Shown in pieces: positions 1 through 8,025 of a stretch of 64,000 bases of DNA. Source of the DNA: Akkermansia muciniphila. GTDB lineage: Bacteria > Verrucomicrobiota > Verrucomicrobiia > Verrucomicrobiales > Akkermansiaceae. Both the position numbers and the translations under genes were made by a program. The notes under the pieces are model-generated. The model saw nothing but the letters and a program-made list of their open reading frames with translations, had not been told where the DNA came from and searched no databases. The stretch spans positions 1 to 64,000 of the forward strand of contig CANQLV010000004.1 of assembly GCA_947624785.1 (NCBI GenBank), written 5' to 3'. The stretch's first letter is position 1. Each line of letters begins with the position of its first letter.

Positions 1-545
1 AACCCTTGCTGGTGAAGAGCTATTTGTGGGATCCGACGGTGCGTACGGCTACACGCGTCCTGATGATGACATGCTGGCAGGAAAACGGAATGAAAGTAAA
101 AGAGCATCTTTACTTCATGCACGATGCCTTGAAGAACGTCACCTCAATCTTCGGTGAAGGTCGGGGACGCAGGGCTCTTTACGAATACCGACCTTTTGGA
201 GCGATCATCTCGGCAGACGGCAACATGGCGGAAGAGAACGAATTCCGCTTCTCGTGCGAATATATGGATGACGAACTTGGACTTGTCTACTACAATTACC
301 GCCATCTTAACCCGCTTGACGGCAGGTGGATCAATCGGGATCCTATCCAGGAACAGGGAGAGTGGAATTTGTATGCATTTATTAGGAATAGAATTAACGT
401 AGAAGTGGATTTATTAGGTACAATACCCCCCTACAATGGAGGTGCCTCTGGAATCGTTGAAGTTCCTATTCCACAACCTTCTATAATAGAGAGCAACGAA
501 ATAACATTAAATTATAGTGCTTATCCTGGAAAGCAAAAAAGATAA
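1..545 (+). CDS. RHS repeat-associated core protein, C-terminal part (5' end outside window)
   Basis: The reading frame is open to the left edge, so this is the 3' end of a larger gene. The translation carries the typical end of the RHS core: a WDPT motif near the start, an NVTSIFGEGRG stretch, YEYRPFG, GLVYYNYRHLNPLDGRWINRD, and a closing NLYAF...DLLG. RHS proteins form a shell that carries a variable C-terminal toxin, and the conserved core ends at the DLLG-like motif (about position 415). After that the sequence becomes AT-rich and unique. The frame stops at 543-545, just after an A6 run (535-540), while the presumed toxin domain continues in another frame (517-972). The gene is therefore frameshifted, subject to slippage, or mis-sequenced. 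The RHS assignment is firm; its intactness is not. Confidence 0.85.
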   Translation, partial: PLLVKSYLWDPTVRTATRVLMMTCWQENGMKVKEHLYFMHDALKNVTSIFGEGRGRRALYEYRPFGAIISADGNMAEENEFRFSCEYMDDELGLVYYNYRHLNPLDGRWINRDPIQEQGEWNLYAFIRNRINVEVDLLGTIPPYNGGASGIVEVPIPQPSIIESNEITLNYSAYPGKQKR

Positions 546-972
546 AGGGCTTGAAGAAGTCAACAAGCGATTAGAAAGAAAAGGCCCGGTTTATAAGACA
601 TTTTCTCCAGATGATTTTAATCCCAGTGAACACTGTTGTTGTGGAAAATGTGTAAAAAAATTGCTTATTGTGATGCACGGGACAGATATGTCCTATGGAA
701 CTAATCAGAATGTACGCGCTGAGTGGGGAGAAGCTGGACTGATGAAAACTCGAATGAGGCAGCAAATATCAGATGTATTCAAAAATGTAAAAATTCCCTT
801 TTGTGAAAAATGTGAAGTAGAGTTACGCTCATGTTATTTTGGACAAAATGATGCGCTACGGACATCATTACAGAGTATGTTTCCTTGTGAAATTGTATTA
901 TATGGTACGCCTGTATTTGGATATGGACTTATTTATGGATTTCAGTATCTATATCAAAAACTATTCAATTAG
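517..972 (+). CDS. presumed RHS C-terminal toxin domain in shifted frame; caspase-like (clan CD) pattern
   Basis: This 151-codon frame begins with a possible GTG at 517, but it more likely continues the RHS gene: removing one A from the A6 run at 535-540 joins the two frames cleanly. It has a Cys-rich patch (CCCGKC, residues 40-45). Two hydrophobic strands each end in a candidate catalytic residue: KLLIVMHG (His54) and CEVELRSC (Cys106). A hydrophobic block followed by His-Gly, then a second block ending in Cys, is the hallmark of clan CD (caspase/CHAT/CPD-like) cysteine peptidases and of DUF4347-type domains. Position at the tip of an RHS protein supports a toxin role. The protease assignment is an inference from motif spacing only. 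Confidence 0.6.
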   Translation: MLILESKKDKGLEEVNKRLERKGPVYKTFSPDDFNPSEHCCCGKCVKKLLIVMHGTDMSYGTNQNVRAEWGEAGLMKTRMRQQISDVFKNVKIPFCEKCEVELRSCYFGQNDALRTSLQSMFPCEIVLYGTPVFGYGLIYGFQYLYQKLFN

Positions 973-990
973 AATTATTTTCTTTTATAA

Positions 991-1445
991 ATGAATGTAA
1001 AAAAATCATATTCCTTCTATTTGTTTTAATTTCTTTTATTTTATTATATTATTGTATTGACGTTTTAAACAATAGAGAAAGTGCAAAGAATCTTAAAAGA
1101 TTTTTCGATGTTTCTTCTTTAGAAAAAATAAAGAGCAAATATACACAAGTTGAAACTCTCGCGATAGATGGATCTTCTTATACGAGTATTTGTATACCAA
1201 GTACCCAAAAAGTATTACCAAATGGTATTATCCTTATTAAAATGCCTTCGGGGAAAACGAGAGTATTTTACGGAGGTTATTATTTTCAACATTGTTTTCT
1301 ACATAGCTTAGCACAGTACGCAAAAATAATAATTGAAGAAGATCCGGAATATATAATTGAACAAAAGAAAATATTAAATTTTGAAAACGCCATGGAAGTT
1401 TCTTTAGATATTTTCACTAAAAATAATCATTTTTCGGAATTATAG
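991..1445 (+). pseudogene. candidate immunity protein, membrane-anchored, frameshifted at an A7 run
   Basis: An ATG at 991 opens a frame that stops after 12 codons. One extra A in the A7 run at 999-1005 would join it to the frame that stays open to the stop at 1443-1445. The restored product (about 151 aa) starts MNVKK, has one strongly hydrophobic segment (IIFLLFVLISFILLYYC), and then a soluble domain of about 120 residues. The in-frame ATG at 1242 would give only 67 aa and lose the membrane segment. It lies 19 bases after the presumed RHS toxin tip, shares its low GC, and has the size and layout of an immunity protein that guards the membrane. No family is recognised. It may be a true frameshift, phase variation or a sequencing error. 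Confidence 0.45.
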
Positions 1446-1586
1446 ATCTCCAATCATTATGAGATTAATTTTAAAATAGAAAAATTTCTTATGAAAATCA
1501 GATTGATCCTTTTCAGAATATCTTCAATAAATATCATGTGATTTTTCGGAATTTAATGGTATTCACGAAAATATGGAAAAAGGCTG

Positions 1587-2000
1587 ATGAAAAGAAACGG
1601 CATTTCAGATCTTGATCTACATCAGCTGATAAGTATCGTCGAATGGTGGGAAAATGATTCTCTTGATATAAACAGCTACCAGCATGTATTATTTGTATTT
1701 AAAGAATACTGGTCAGATATACTGGTTACAGACAAAAATATCAACGAAATCAACGAACGACTTTCAGACATGAGTCAAATATGCGGATATGAAATTAAAA
1801 TAAATTTAGAATTCCATATTGAATTCACGGACCGCATCATCTATCCTGAACAATTTTACGGCGACCATTATTACAGGCCTAAATACAATCAAATCCTCCA
1901 TTCCATTCTAAAAATAATTGGCATCAGTATACCTTTGGCACCCAAGCAACATTCCCGTTTTTTCCAAAATAATAACGCTGGACCGGACATATCATTATAG
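1587..2000 (+). CDS. hypothetical protein, possibly immunity-related orphan
   Basis: This 137-aa frame has an ATG at 1587 with an AAGG Shine-Dalgarno-like sequence at 1579-1583, better than most genes here. The product is soluble, with acidic and aromatic residues (DLDLHQLISIVEWWENDSL) and no signal peptide or membrane segment. It lies downstream of an RHS toxin end and a candidate immunity gene, in the same AT-rich stretch, so a second or orphan immunity gene is a reasonable guess. I recognise no family. The 293 bases that follow, up to the ABC gene, hold nothing I can name. Confidence 0.5.
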   Translation: MKRNGISDLDLHQLISIVEWWENDSLDINSYQHVLFVFKEYWSDILVTDKNINEINERLSDMSQICGYEIKINLEFHIEFTDRIIYPEQFYGDHYYRPKYNQILHSILKIIGISIPLAPKQHSRFFQNNNAGPDISL

Positions 2001-2293
2001 TAGTCGAAATATGGCCCAATCCTCACTTAACCATTTTAACCTTTAATTGTCATGATATTCTGATTAAAAAAGAACATACCTTATTGCCTAATGACGAATG
2101 GAAATGAGAATAATGTAAAATTCTCAAATTACTAACCAGGATTTTATGACTACACCGAACTTTCTTTATCTGCCATTTGGTGATGCGGGACAGTCTGAGC
2201 ATTTTCCTTTTGCTGATCGTTGGAAAGGAGATAGATGGAACGAGTATATCCATTGACAGGAATCCCTCCCCCCTTCTTTTTTCTTCCATTCAC

Positions 2294-3082
2294 CTACAGC
2301 CGCGGCACTGCGGCAAGCAACGCCTGCGTGTACTCGTGGGAGGGGGAGCAAAAAACTTCGTCCGCCTCCCCGTATTCCACGATGCGGCCCTTGCGCATTA
2401 CGGCAATACGGTCCGCAATGTAATGAACCACGGACAAATCATGGGAAATGAAGATCATGGTCAAGTTCAAGTCGCGGGCCAGAGCGATGAGAAGATTCAA
2501 AATCTGGGACTGGATGGAGACGTCCAGCGCAGAAACGGGTTCATCCGCAATGACCAGCCGGGGTTCCGGCGCCAGGGCGCGCGCAATGGCGACACGCTGG
2601 CGCTGTCCTCCGGAAAATTCATGCGGATACTTCCGCATCAGGGAGGGATTCAGCCCCACCCGCTCCATCAGTTCCGCCACGGCATCCCTCATCTGGGAAA
2701 AGGAACGCTTGCGGGAACGGCATTCCAGAGCCTCCTTCAGCGTGGCGTACACGGTAAAACGCGGATTCAGGGAGGCATAAGGGTCCTGGAAAACCATCTG
2801 GAAATCCGGGCGGCGCTTCCTGACCTCGGAAGGGGACAGGGCGGTCAGCTCCTCCCCCTCCAGCCAAATGCGGCCCGCCGTGGGCTTCTGGAGCAGCATG
2901 ACTGTCCGGGACAGCGTGGACTTGCCGCAGCCGGACTCACCCACCAGCCCCAGGATTTCCCCGCGCTCCACGGACAGGGACACCCCGTCCACCGCCACCA
3001 CGGACGCCGGTTTGCGGGAGGAGAGCAGCCCTTGCACCGCAGGAAAGACAACGCTCACATGATCCAGTTCCAGAAAAGCCAT
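2294..3082 (-). CDS. ABC transporter ATP-binding protein, oligopeptide/dipeptide (OppF/DppF) type
   Basis: This is a 262-aa nucleotide-binding subunit that would power peptide or similar solute import at the inner membrane. All ABC motifs are present: Walker A GESGCGKST, Q-loop MVFQDP, signature SGGQRQR, Walker B LVIADE followed by PVSALD, and the H-loop ISHD. The motif FQDPYASLNPR is typical of the OppF/DppF branch. The length suits a single NBD without the usual C-terminal oligopeptide extension. No permease, substrate-binding protein or partner ATPase lies beside it; both flanks are AT-rich accessory DNA. It is either an orphan serving a transporter encoded elsewhere or the remnant of an operon. 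Confidence 0.9.
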   Translation of the reverse strand: MAFLELDHVSVVFPAVQGLLSSRKPASVVAVDGVSLSVERGEILGLVGESGCGKSTLSRTVMLLQKPTAGRIWLEGEELTALSPSEVRKRRPDFQMVFQDPYASLNPRFTVYATLKEALECRSRKRSFSQMRDAVAELMERVGLNPSLMRKYPHEFSGGQRQRVAIARALAPEPRLVIADEPVSALDVSIQSQILNLLIALARDLNLTMIFISHDLSVVHYIADRIAVMRKGRIVEYGEADEVFCSPSHEYTQALLAAVPRL

Positions 3083-3203
3083 GCCATCACTCTAACAATC
3101 CTCCGGAGCAAGACAAGACCCCAACCGTGCCAGCTTCGTCAACAGGAATTACTGCGAGTGTCATTAAGGTTTATCTCTGGAAACTATTTCATTCTCCACC
3201 AAC

Positions 3204-3629
3204 CTATTTCTCTAAATCTCCGTGCCGCCTTATCAATTCTTTGACTTTCTTCCTTGTAGCCTCATCATTTGATTTCTCAAGTTTCTTGTAAATATCGGTC
3301 ATATCAAAAGATACAAGTTGCATAAGTCCTTTTTTATTATGAACACCAATGCTTTGAATATATAAGCCCTTAAACGTTCCATACATATTGCCCCCACGGT
3401 ATTCATAGTCTTTATAATGATCATTGAGATAGGCATCCTGCGCCGCTTTGATTCCTTCAACAGTTTCAACGTTTTCAAGAAGAACCAGTTTCATCATGGA
3501 TCTAATGAGATTTTGTTCCTTCTGCACAGTTTCATCCATCTCATCAATCGGTTCCTTGTCATCAGAACACCCGACTAACGGTACGAATACAAACAATACC
3601 ACGCATAATAATTTTATAATATTTTTCAT
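3204..3629 (-). CDS. putative lipoprotein, unknown function
   Basis: The start at 3629 (MKNIIKLL) gives about 141 aa and a clean lipoprotein signal: basic start, hydrophobic stretch LLCVVLFVFVPL, and lipobox LVGC. Upstream in-frame ATGs at 3638 and 3668 would put extra residues before the signal peptide. The mature part is charged and ends in a Lys/Arg/Glu-rich helix (KKVKELIRRHGDLEK). A central part, GIKAAQDAYLNDHYKDY followed by FDMTDIYKKLEK, recurs in the broken gene at 3743-4527, so the two are paralogues. No known family is recognised. Confidence 0.65.
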   Translation of the reverse strand: MKNIIKLLCVVLFVFVPLVGCSDDKEPIDEMDETVQKEQNLIRSMMKLVLLENVETVEGIKAAQDAYLNDHYKDYEYRGGNMYGTFKGLYIQSIGVHNKKGLMQLVSFDMTDIYKKLEKSNDEATRKKVKELIRRHGDLEK

Positions 3630-3742
3630 CGCATTCATTCTAGATAAAATAAATAAACTTCTATCCATTCTTCTCCAAATTTATATTTCAGTATTTTCTA
3701 AAATCAAAAGAATATCTCATATTCGCGAGATATTTATTAGCT

Positions 3743-4527
3743 TCATTCATTGACCAGATCGCCTTGTTTCTTCACTGATTTATGTCTTGCCATCAATTCT
3801 TTGACCTTCAACCTCTCAAACTTGTCATCCCTTTTTCCAATTTTATTATAAATACCAGTCATATCAAAGAAAACCAACTTCACTTGGCCAGCTTCATCCT
3901 GGATGGCCGCAATATGAATATACCGACTATCGTACATGGTGTACATATTAATGATTCCCTGAAGCATCTCATCTTTATAATATTTGCAAAGATATTCTTT
4001 TTGTGCCGCCTTGATTCCTACAATATTTTTTATTTTTTCAATATAATTGGTTTTTCTAAAGCGGCAACATCTTCCTCCACTTGCTTTTCATCTTCAATAA
4101 CAATATTGTTTCTAACACGTAGAGAAAGAGGGACCGGCTTACAACCTAGACAAGCACAACCGTGGATCACACAATCACACCCATTGTTTTTGCATTCTTC
4201 ACGCAATTTTTCATATGCTTTTCTATATACCGTGTAATGCGCTTTGATAAGAGCTTGTATTCTCCCTTCGGGTGGTAATTTGCTTACGACATACGGTCCA
4301 AGTTTTTCATTAAAATCTTCTGAGCGGCCATTACCATCATGATGCTTATAAGTAAAAACACATGATGCATTAACATCATAAGAATATAAAGTATTGTTCT
4401 GCCGTAATGGCTATAAGCCAAGATCCTCTACATCTACATCACATATCATTTGTGTTGCTTCTAAGGTTCCGTAAAGTGAGGTAACTGACAGCAATAATCC
4501 AAAAAATAATTTTGCCATATCCTTCAT
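3743..4527 (-). pseudogene. broken gene: Cys-rich exported protein fused to a paralogue of the 3204-3629 lipoprotein
   Basis: Reading minus from an ATG at 4527 gives MKDMAKLFFGLLLSVTSL, a signal peptide, then an in-frame TAG at 4411-4413. The same frame continues open to a TAA at 4030-4032 and includes a Cys-rich stretch, CDCVIHGCACLGC. Near an A5 run (plus-strand T5, 4051-4055) the coding sense moves to another frame. That frame runs on as KTNYIEKIKNIVGIKAAQKEYL and ends at 3743. This last part matches the lipoprotein at 3204-3629 (GIKAAQ, FDMTxIYxK, KVKEL). So there is one stop and one single-base indel in what looks like a former gene of about 260 codons. The translated piece 3743-3967 is only its tail. 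Confidence 0.65.
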
Positions 4528-4583
4528 AGATCTTTATCGGTACATTGAAAAACATTAAAAGTCAAATAGGAATATTGAAAAAA

Positions 4584-4611
4584 GAGCCGTTCCCCGCAAA
4601 GGGAACGGCTC
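4584..4611 (-). terminator. rho-independent terminator of rpsB-tsf
   Basis: A perfect 11-bp stem (GAGCCGTTCCC at 4584-4594, GGGAACGGCTC at 4601-4611) has a 6-base loop. Read on the minus strand it is followed by a run of T. It lies 25 bases after the tsf stop. Confidence 0.9.
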
Positions 4612-4635
4612 CTGAAATTGATGCTGCCGCGGAGC

Positions 4636-5508
4636 TTACGCGCCGAGCTGGTAGCGGACGAAGGAGACGACGGAGACGTCGTCGCCGAGTTCCTTGCCGA
4701 CCTGCTTGAGCAGGGCGTCCACCGTGACGTTGGGATCCTTCACGAATCCCTGGTTCAGCAGGCAGGACTGGGCGTACAGGGCCTTCAGCTTGCCGGGAAG
4801 AATCTTTTCCAGCAGGTGTTCGGGCTTGCCTTCCTGGATGAGCTGCTGCTTGGCGATTTCCTGTTCCTCGGCCACGAAGGCGGGGTCCAGGCTGTCGGAG
4901 CTGACGCTCTTGGGAGCAGCGGCGGCGATGTGCAGGGTCAGGTCCTTGGCAAGAGCCTTGAATGCGTCAGACTTGACGGTTTCTTCCTTGCCGGCCTTGA
5001 TGGACAGCAGAACGCCAACCTTGCCGCCCATGTGGATGTAGGAGACCACGGCGCCGGAGCCGTCCACCGTGAGGCGGGCGAACTTGCGCAGAGCCATGTT
5101 TTCACCGATGGAGCTGCACATGGCCTTGATGTATTCTTCCGTGGTGCCTTCGGGCATGGCAACCTGAAGGGCTTCCTCCAGCGTGGAGGCCTTGGAATCC
5201 ATGAGAGCTGTGGCAACGTCGTTCACCAGGCCCTGGAACTTGTCGCCCTTGGCGCAGAAGTCCGTTTCACAGTTGAGTTCAAGGATGATGCCGGAGCAGC
5301 CGCAGGGAGCCACGGCGGCGCGGATCACGCCTTCCTTGGCGTCACGGTCAGCCTTGGCGGCAGCCTTGGCAATGCCCTTTTCGCGAAGATACTTCACGGC
5401 GGCTTCCATGTCGCCGTTGCATTCGTTGAGGGCCTTTTTGCAATCCATCATGCCGGCGTCCGTTTTGTCACGGAGGGCCTTGACGAGAGCTGCAGTAATT
5501 TCTGCCAT
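4636..5508 (-). CDS. tsf: translation elongation factor Ts
   Basis: EF-Ts (290 aa) is the guanine nucleotide exchange factor that recycles EF-Tu from GDP to GTP. The N-terminus has the UBA-like domain (ITAALVKALRDKTDAGMMDCKKAL) and the conserved LREKGIAKAAAKADR. The TDF motif for EF-Tu contact appears as NCETDFCAKGDKFQGLV. Two core subdomains follow, ending at SFVRYQLGA. The length matches the family. It is the second gene of rpsB-tsf, 30 bases after rpsB, and is followed by a strong terminator, so the pair forms a complete transcription unit. Confidence 0.98.
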   Translation of the reverse strand: MAEITAALVKALRDKTDAGMMDCKKALNECNGDMEAAVKYLREKGIAKAAAKADRDAKEGVIRAAVAPCGCSGIILELNCETDFCAKGDKFQGLVNDVATALMDSKASTLEEALQVAMPEGTTEEYIKAMCSSIGENMALRKFARLTVDGSGAVVSYIHMGGKVGVLLSIKAGKEETVKSDAFKALAKDLTLHIAAAAPKSVSSDSLDPAFVAEEQEIAKQQLIQEGKPEHLLEKILPGKLKALYAQSCLLNQGFVKDPNVTVDALLKQVGKELGDDVSVVSFVRYQLGA

Positions 5509-5538
5509 AGTGTTTCTGTTCTTTCTAGATGGGTTGGT

Positions 5539-6234
5539 TTAGGCTTCGGCGGAAGCGCCCTTGCCTTCGTTGATGGCCTTGACAATGCAGTCAAGGACCA
5601 GACGGATGGAACGGACGGCGTCGTCGTTGCCGGGAATCGGGAAATCGATTTCCTTCGGGTCGGCGTTGGTGTCAACCAGCACGCAGACGGGAATGTTCAG
5701 ACGGTGGGCTTCGCGGATGGCGATGTCTTCATGATCGGCGCCGATGGCTACCATGGCGTCCGGAGCGCCGCCCATGTTGCGGATACCCTGGAGGTTGCGT
5801 TCCAGCTTCTGGCGTTCGCGGTCCAGAGCGGCCAGTTCCTTCTTGGACATGCTCTTGAATTCCGGGGTCTTTTCAATCCCTTCAAGGTAGGAAAGGCGTT
5901 CGATGCTCTTGCGGATCGTGCTCATGTTGGTGAGCATGCCGCCCAGCCAGCGATGGTTGACGTAGTACTGACCAGTGGCTTCCGCGGCTTCGCGGACGGC
6001 TTCCTGGGCCTGGCGCTTGCAGCCGACGAAGAGGATCTTCTTGTTGCGGCGTGCCAGATCGGCCAGGAAGGAGCAAGCTTTGTCCAGGCATTTTTCCGTT
6101 TCTTCAAGGTTGATGATATGGATACCGGCCTTGTCCTTGAGAAGGTACTTCTTCATGCTGGGGTGCCATTTGCGGGTTTGGTGGCCCAAATGAACACCGG
6201 CTTCAACCATCTGGTTAATCAGATCATTAATCAT
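5539..6234 (-). CDS. rpsB: 30S ribosomal protein S2
   Basis: S2 is an essential protein of the small ribosomal subunit that binds between head and body and helps recruit S1. I chose the ATG at 6234 (MINDLINQMVEAGVHLGHQTRKW) because S2 proteins begin this way; the frame also has an upstream ATG at 6315 that would add 27 unrelated residues. Diagnostic motifs include GVHLGHQTRKWHPSMKKY, IHIINLEET, HRWLGGMLTNMSTI and PIPGNDDAVRSI. The product is 231 aa. It is the first gene of rpsB-tsf, with a clear promoter about 117 bases upstream and a leader of about 110 bases that could carry S2 autoregulation. Confidence 0.98.
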   Translation of the reverse strand: MINDLINQMVEAGVHLGHQTRKWHPSMKKYLLKDKAGIHIINLEETEKCLDKACSFLADLARRNKKILFVGCKRQAQEAVREAAEATGQYYVNHRWLGGMLTNMSTIRKSIERLSYLEGIEKTPEFKSMSKKELAALDRERQKLERNLQGIRNMGGAPDAMVAIGADHEDIAIREAHRLNIPVCVLVDTNADPKEIDFPIPGNDDAVRSIRLVLDCIVKAINEGKGASAEA

Positions 6235-6350
6235 ATATGTATGTAGGTGGCTTTCCTTGCGGCAGGAAAAGCGGTTTTTGGAGACTTCGACGCTTTCTAC
6301 CCCTCCGATCCCCATTGTTTAGGTTGCGCCGAATTACGCGAGGGACAAAT

Positions 6351-6379
6351 AATATATTTCAAGACGCCCTTCTTGTCAA
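6351..6379 (-). promoter_or_regulatory. sigma70-type promoter of rpsB-tsf
   Basis: On the minus strand TTGACA (6374-6379) is separated by 17 bases from TATATT (6351-6356). That is a perfect -35, optimal spacing and a 5/6 match in the -10. The predicted start near 6344 leaves a leader of about 110 bases before rpsB. Confidence 0.8.
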
Positions 6380-6537
6380 AGCATAAATCATTGATTTACG
6401 CAATCATTCCGCCATCCGCGGCATCCCGCCGGGGGAGCTCCTCCGCAGCGGCTTTCACCTCCTTCCGGATACTTATCGTACAAAAAACAGGAACATGCCG
6501 CAAAACAGTCTTGGAAAAAACATGGAAGAGGCGTTCC

Positions 6538-7944
6538 ATGCGGGCGTTCCGGATGACCAAGACCCTGACAAGCGGCAATCCCGCCAAATTGATTTTTCTG
6601 TTTACCATCCCCCTGCTGATCGGCAACCTGTTCCAGCAGTTTTACAACATGGCGGACACCCTGATCGTGGGCCGGACGCTGGGCGTGGAGGCCCTGGCCG
6701 CCGTGGGCTGCACGGGCGGCCTGATGTTTTTCATCCTAGGCTTCGTCATCGGATTCACGGCGGGGCTGGCCATCATCACGGCCCAGCGCTTTGGCGCGGG
6801 CCGCAGGCGGGCGGTGCGGCGCAGCTTTGCCGTCTGCATCGTCCTGAGCTCCGTCATGACCGTCCTGCTGACCGCCATCAGCGTCGTCTTCGCCCGTCCC
6901 GTGCTGGAACTGCTGCAAACGCCGCCGGAAATCCTGGAGGCGGCCCATGCCTATATCATCGTCATTTCCTGGGGCATCGGCGCGGCCATGCTGTTCAACC
7001 TCCTTTCCAGCATCCTCCGCGCCCTCGGAGACAGCCGGACACCCCTCTATTTCCTGGTTCTGGCCTGCGTGCTGAATATTGCGCTGGACCTGGCGCTGAT
7101 CCTGCGTTTCGGCATGGGGCCTGCAGGGGCTGCCGTCGCCACCGTAGCCTCCCAACTGGTTGCGGGCCTCTGCTGCACCGCCTATGTTTTTAAAAAGTTT
7201 CCCATTCTCCGGCTGACCAGGGCGGACTGGAACATGAGCCGCCGCTACCTCTGGGCGCACATCCGCGTGGCCCTTCCCATGGGGTTCCAGGCGTCCATCA
7301 TCGCCATTGGGGCCATTCTGGTGCAATTCGCCCTCAACCGGCTGGGGGCGCAGTCGGTAGCGGCTTTCAGCGCCGCCCAGAAAATCGACATGGTCGCCAC
7401 GCTGCCCATGATGTCCTTCGGCATCACGATGGCTACGTACGTGGCCCAGAATTACGGAGCCAGGAATCTGGAACGCATCCGCCGGGGCGTCCTCCAGTGC
7501 AATCTGATGTCCGTGGGGTTCAGCATCGCCGTAGCCGCCGTCAACATTGCCTGGGGGCCGGAACTGATCCGGCTGTTCGTGGGAGACGGGGAAAAGGAAG
7601 TCGTCAGCCTGGCCCAGACCTACCTGAACATCAATGCCTCCATGTACTGGGTGCTGGCGCTCCTCTTCGTCTTCCGCTATACGCTGCAAGGGCTGGGCCA
7701 GAACATCGTGCCCACTTTCGCGGGCGTCATGGAACTGTGCATGCGCGCCCTGGCCGCCATCGTGCTGGCCCGCTACCTGGGCTTCACCGGAGCCAGCATG
7801 GCGAGCCCCGCCGCCTGGATCGGCTCCTGCGTGCCGCTCGCCATCGCCTATTATTTCACCAGCAGAAAGCTGGCGCGGTCCATGAAACAGACTTTTCCTC
7901 CCTGCTGTGAGGAAGGGCCGGGAGCCGTCCGGCAGGCCGCGTGA
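6538..7944 (+). CDS. MATE family multidrug/organic cation exporter
   Basis: This inner-membrane antiporter would expel drugs or other organic compounds using a Na+ or H+ gradient. The start at 6538 (MRAFRMTKTLTSGNPAKL) gives 468 aa and has GGAAGAGG a few bases upstream; the open frame begins 97 codons earlier in sequence that overlaps the rpsB promoter. The motif GNPAKLIFLFTIPLLIGNLFQQFYNMADTLIVGR is typical of the MatE domain, which recurs in the second half (LPMGFQASIIAIGAILVQF). About 12 hydrophobic segments are visible. It stands alone between divergent rpsB and convergent cbiX-like genes. The substrate cannot be predicted. Confidence 0.92.
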   Translation: MRAFRMTKTLTSGNPAKLIFLFTIPLLIGNLFQQFYNMADTLIVGRTLGVEALAAVGCTGGLMFFILGFVIGFTAGLAIITAQRFGAGRRRAVRRSFAVCIVLSSVMTVLLTAISVVFARPVLELLQTPPEILEAAHAYIIVISWGIGAAMLFNLLSSILRALGDSRTPLYFLVLACVLNIALDLALILRFGMGPAGAAVATVASQLVAGLCCTAYVFKKFPILRLTRADWNMSRRYLWAHIRVALPMGFQASIIAIGAILVQFALNRLGAQSVAAFSAAQKIDMVATLPMMSFGITMATYVAQNYGARNLERIRRGVLQCNLMSVGFSIAVAAVNIAWGPELIRLFVGDGEKEVVSLAQTYLNINASMYWVLALLFVFRYTLQGLGQNIVPTFAGVMELCMRALAAIVLARYLGFTGASMASPAAWIGSCVPLAIAYYFTSRKLARSMKQTFPPCCEEGPGAVRQAA

Positions 7945-8025
7945 TTGCGGCTGGCATTCGCCCCGCGCCGGAACCGGTACCTCACCCTCGAGGAAAGGGA
8001 GACCGTCATGGAGCGCCGCAGGGGG

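Noticed and set aside
4618..6246. 542-codon plus-strand frame opposite tsf and rpsB
   Set aside because: Antisense to two essential genes with perfect motif content.
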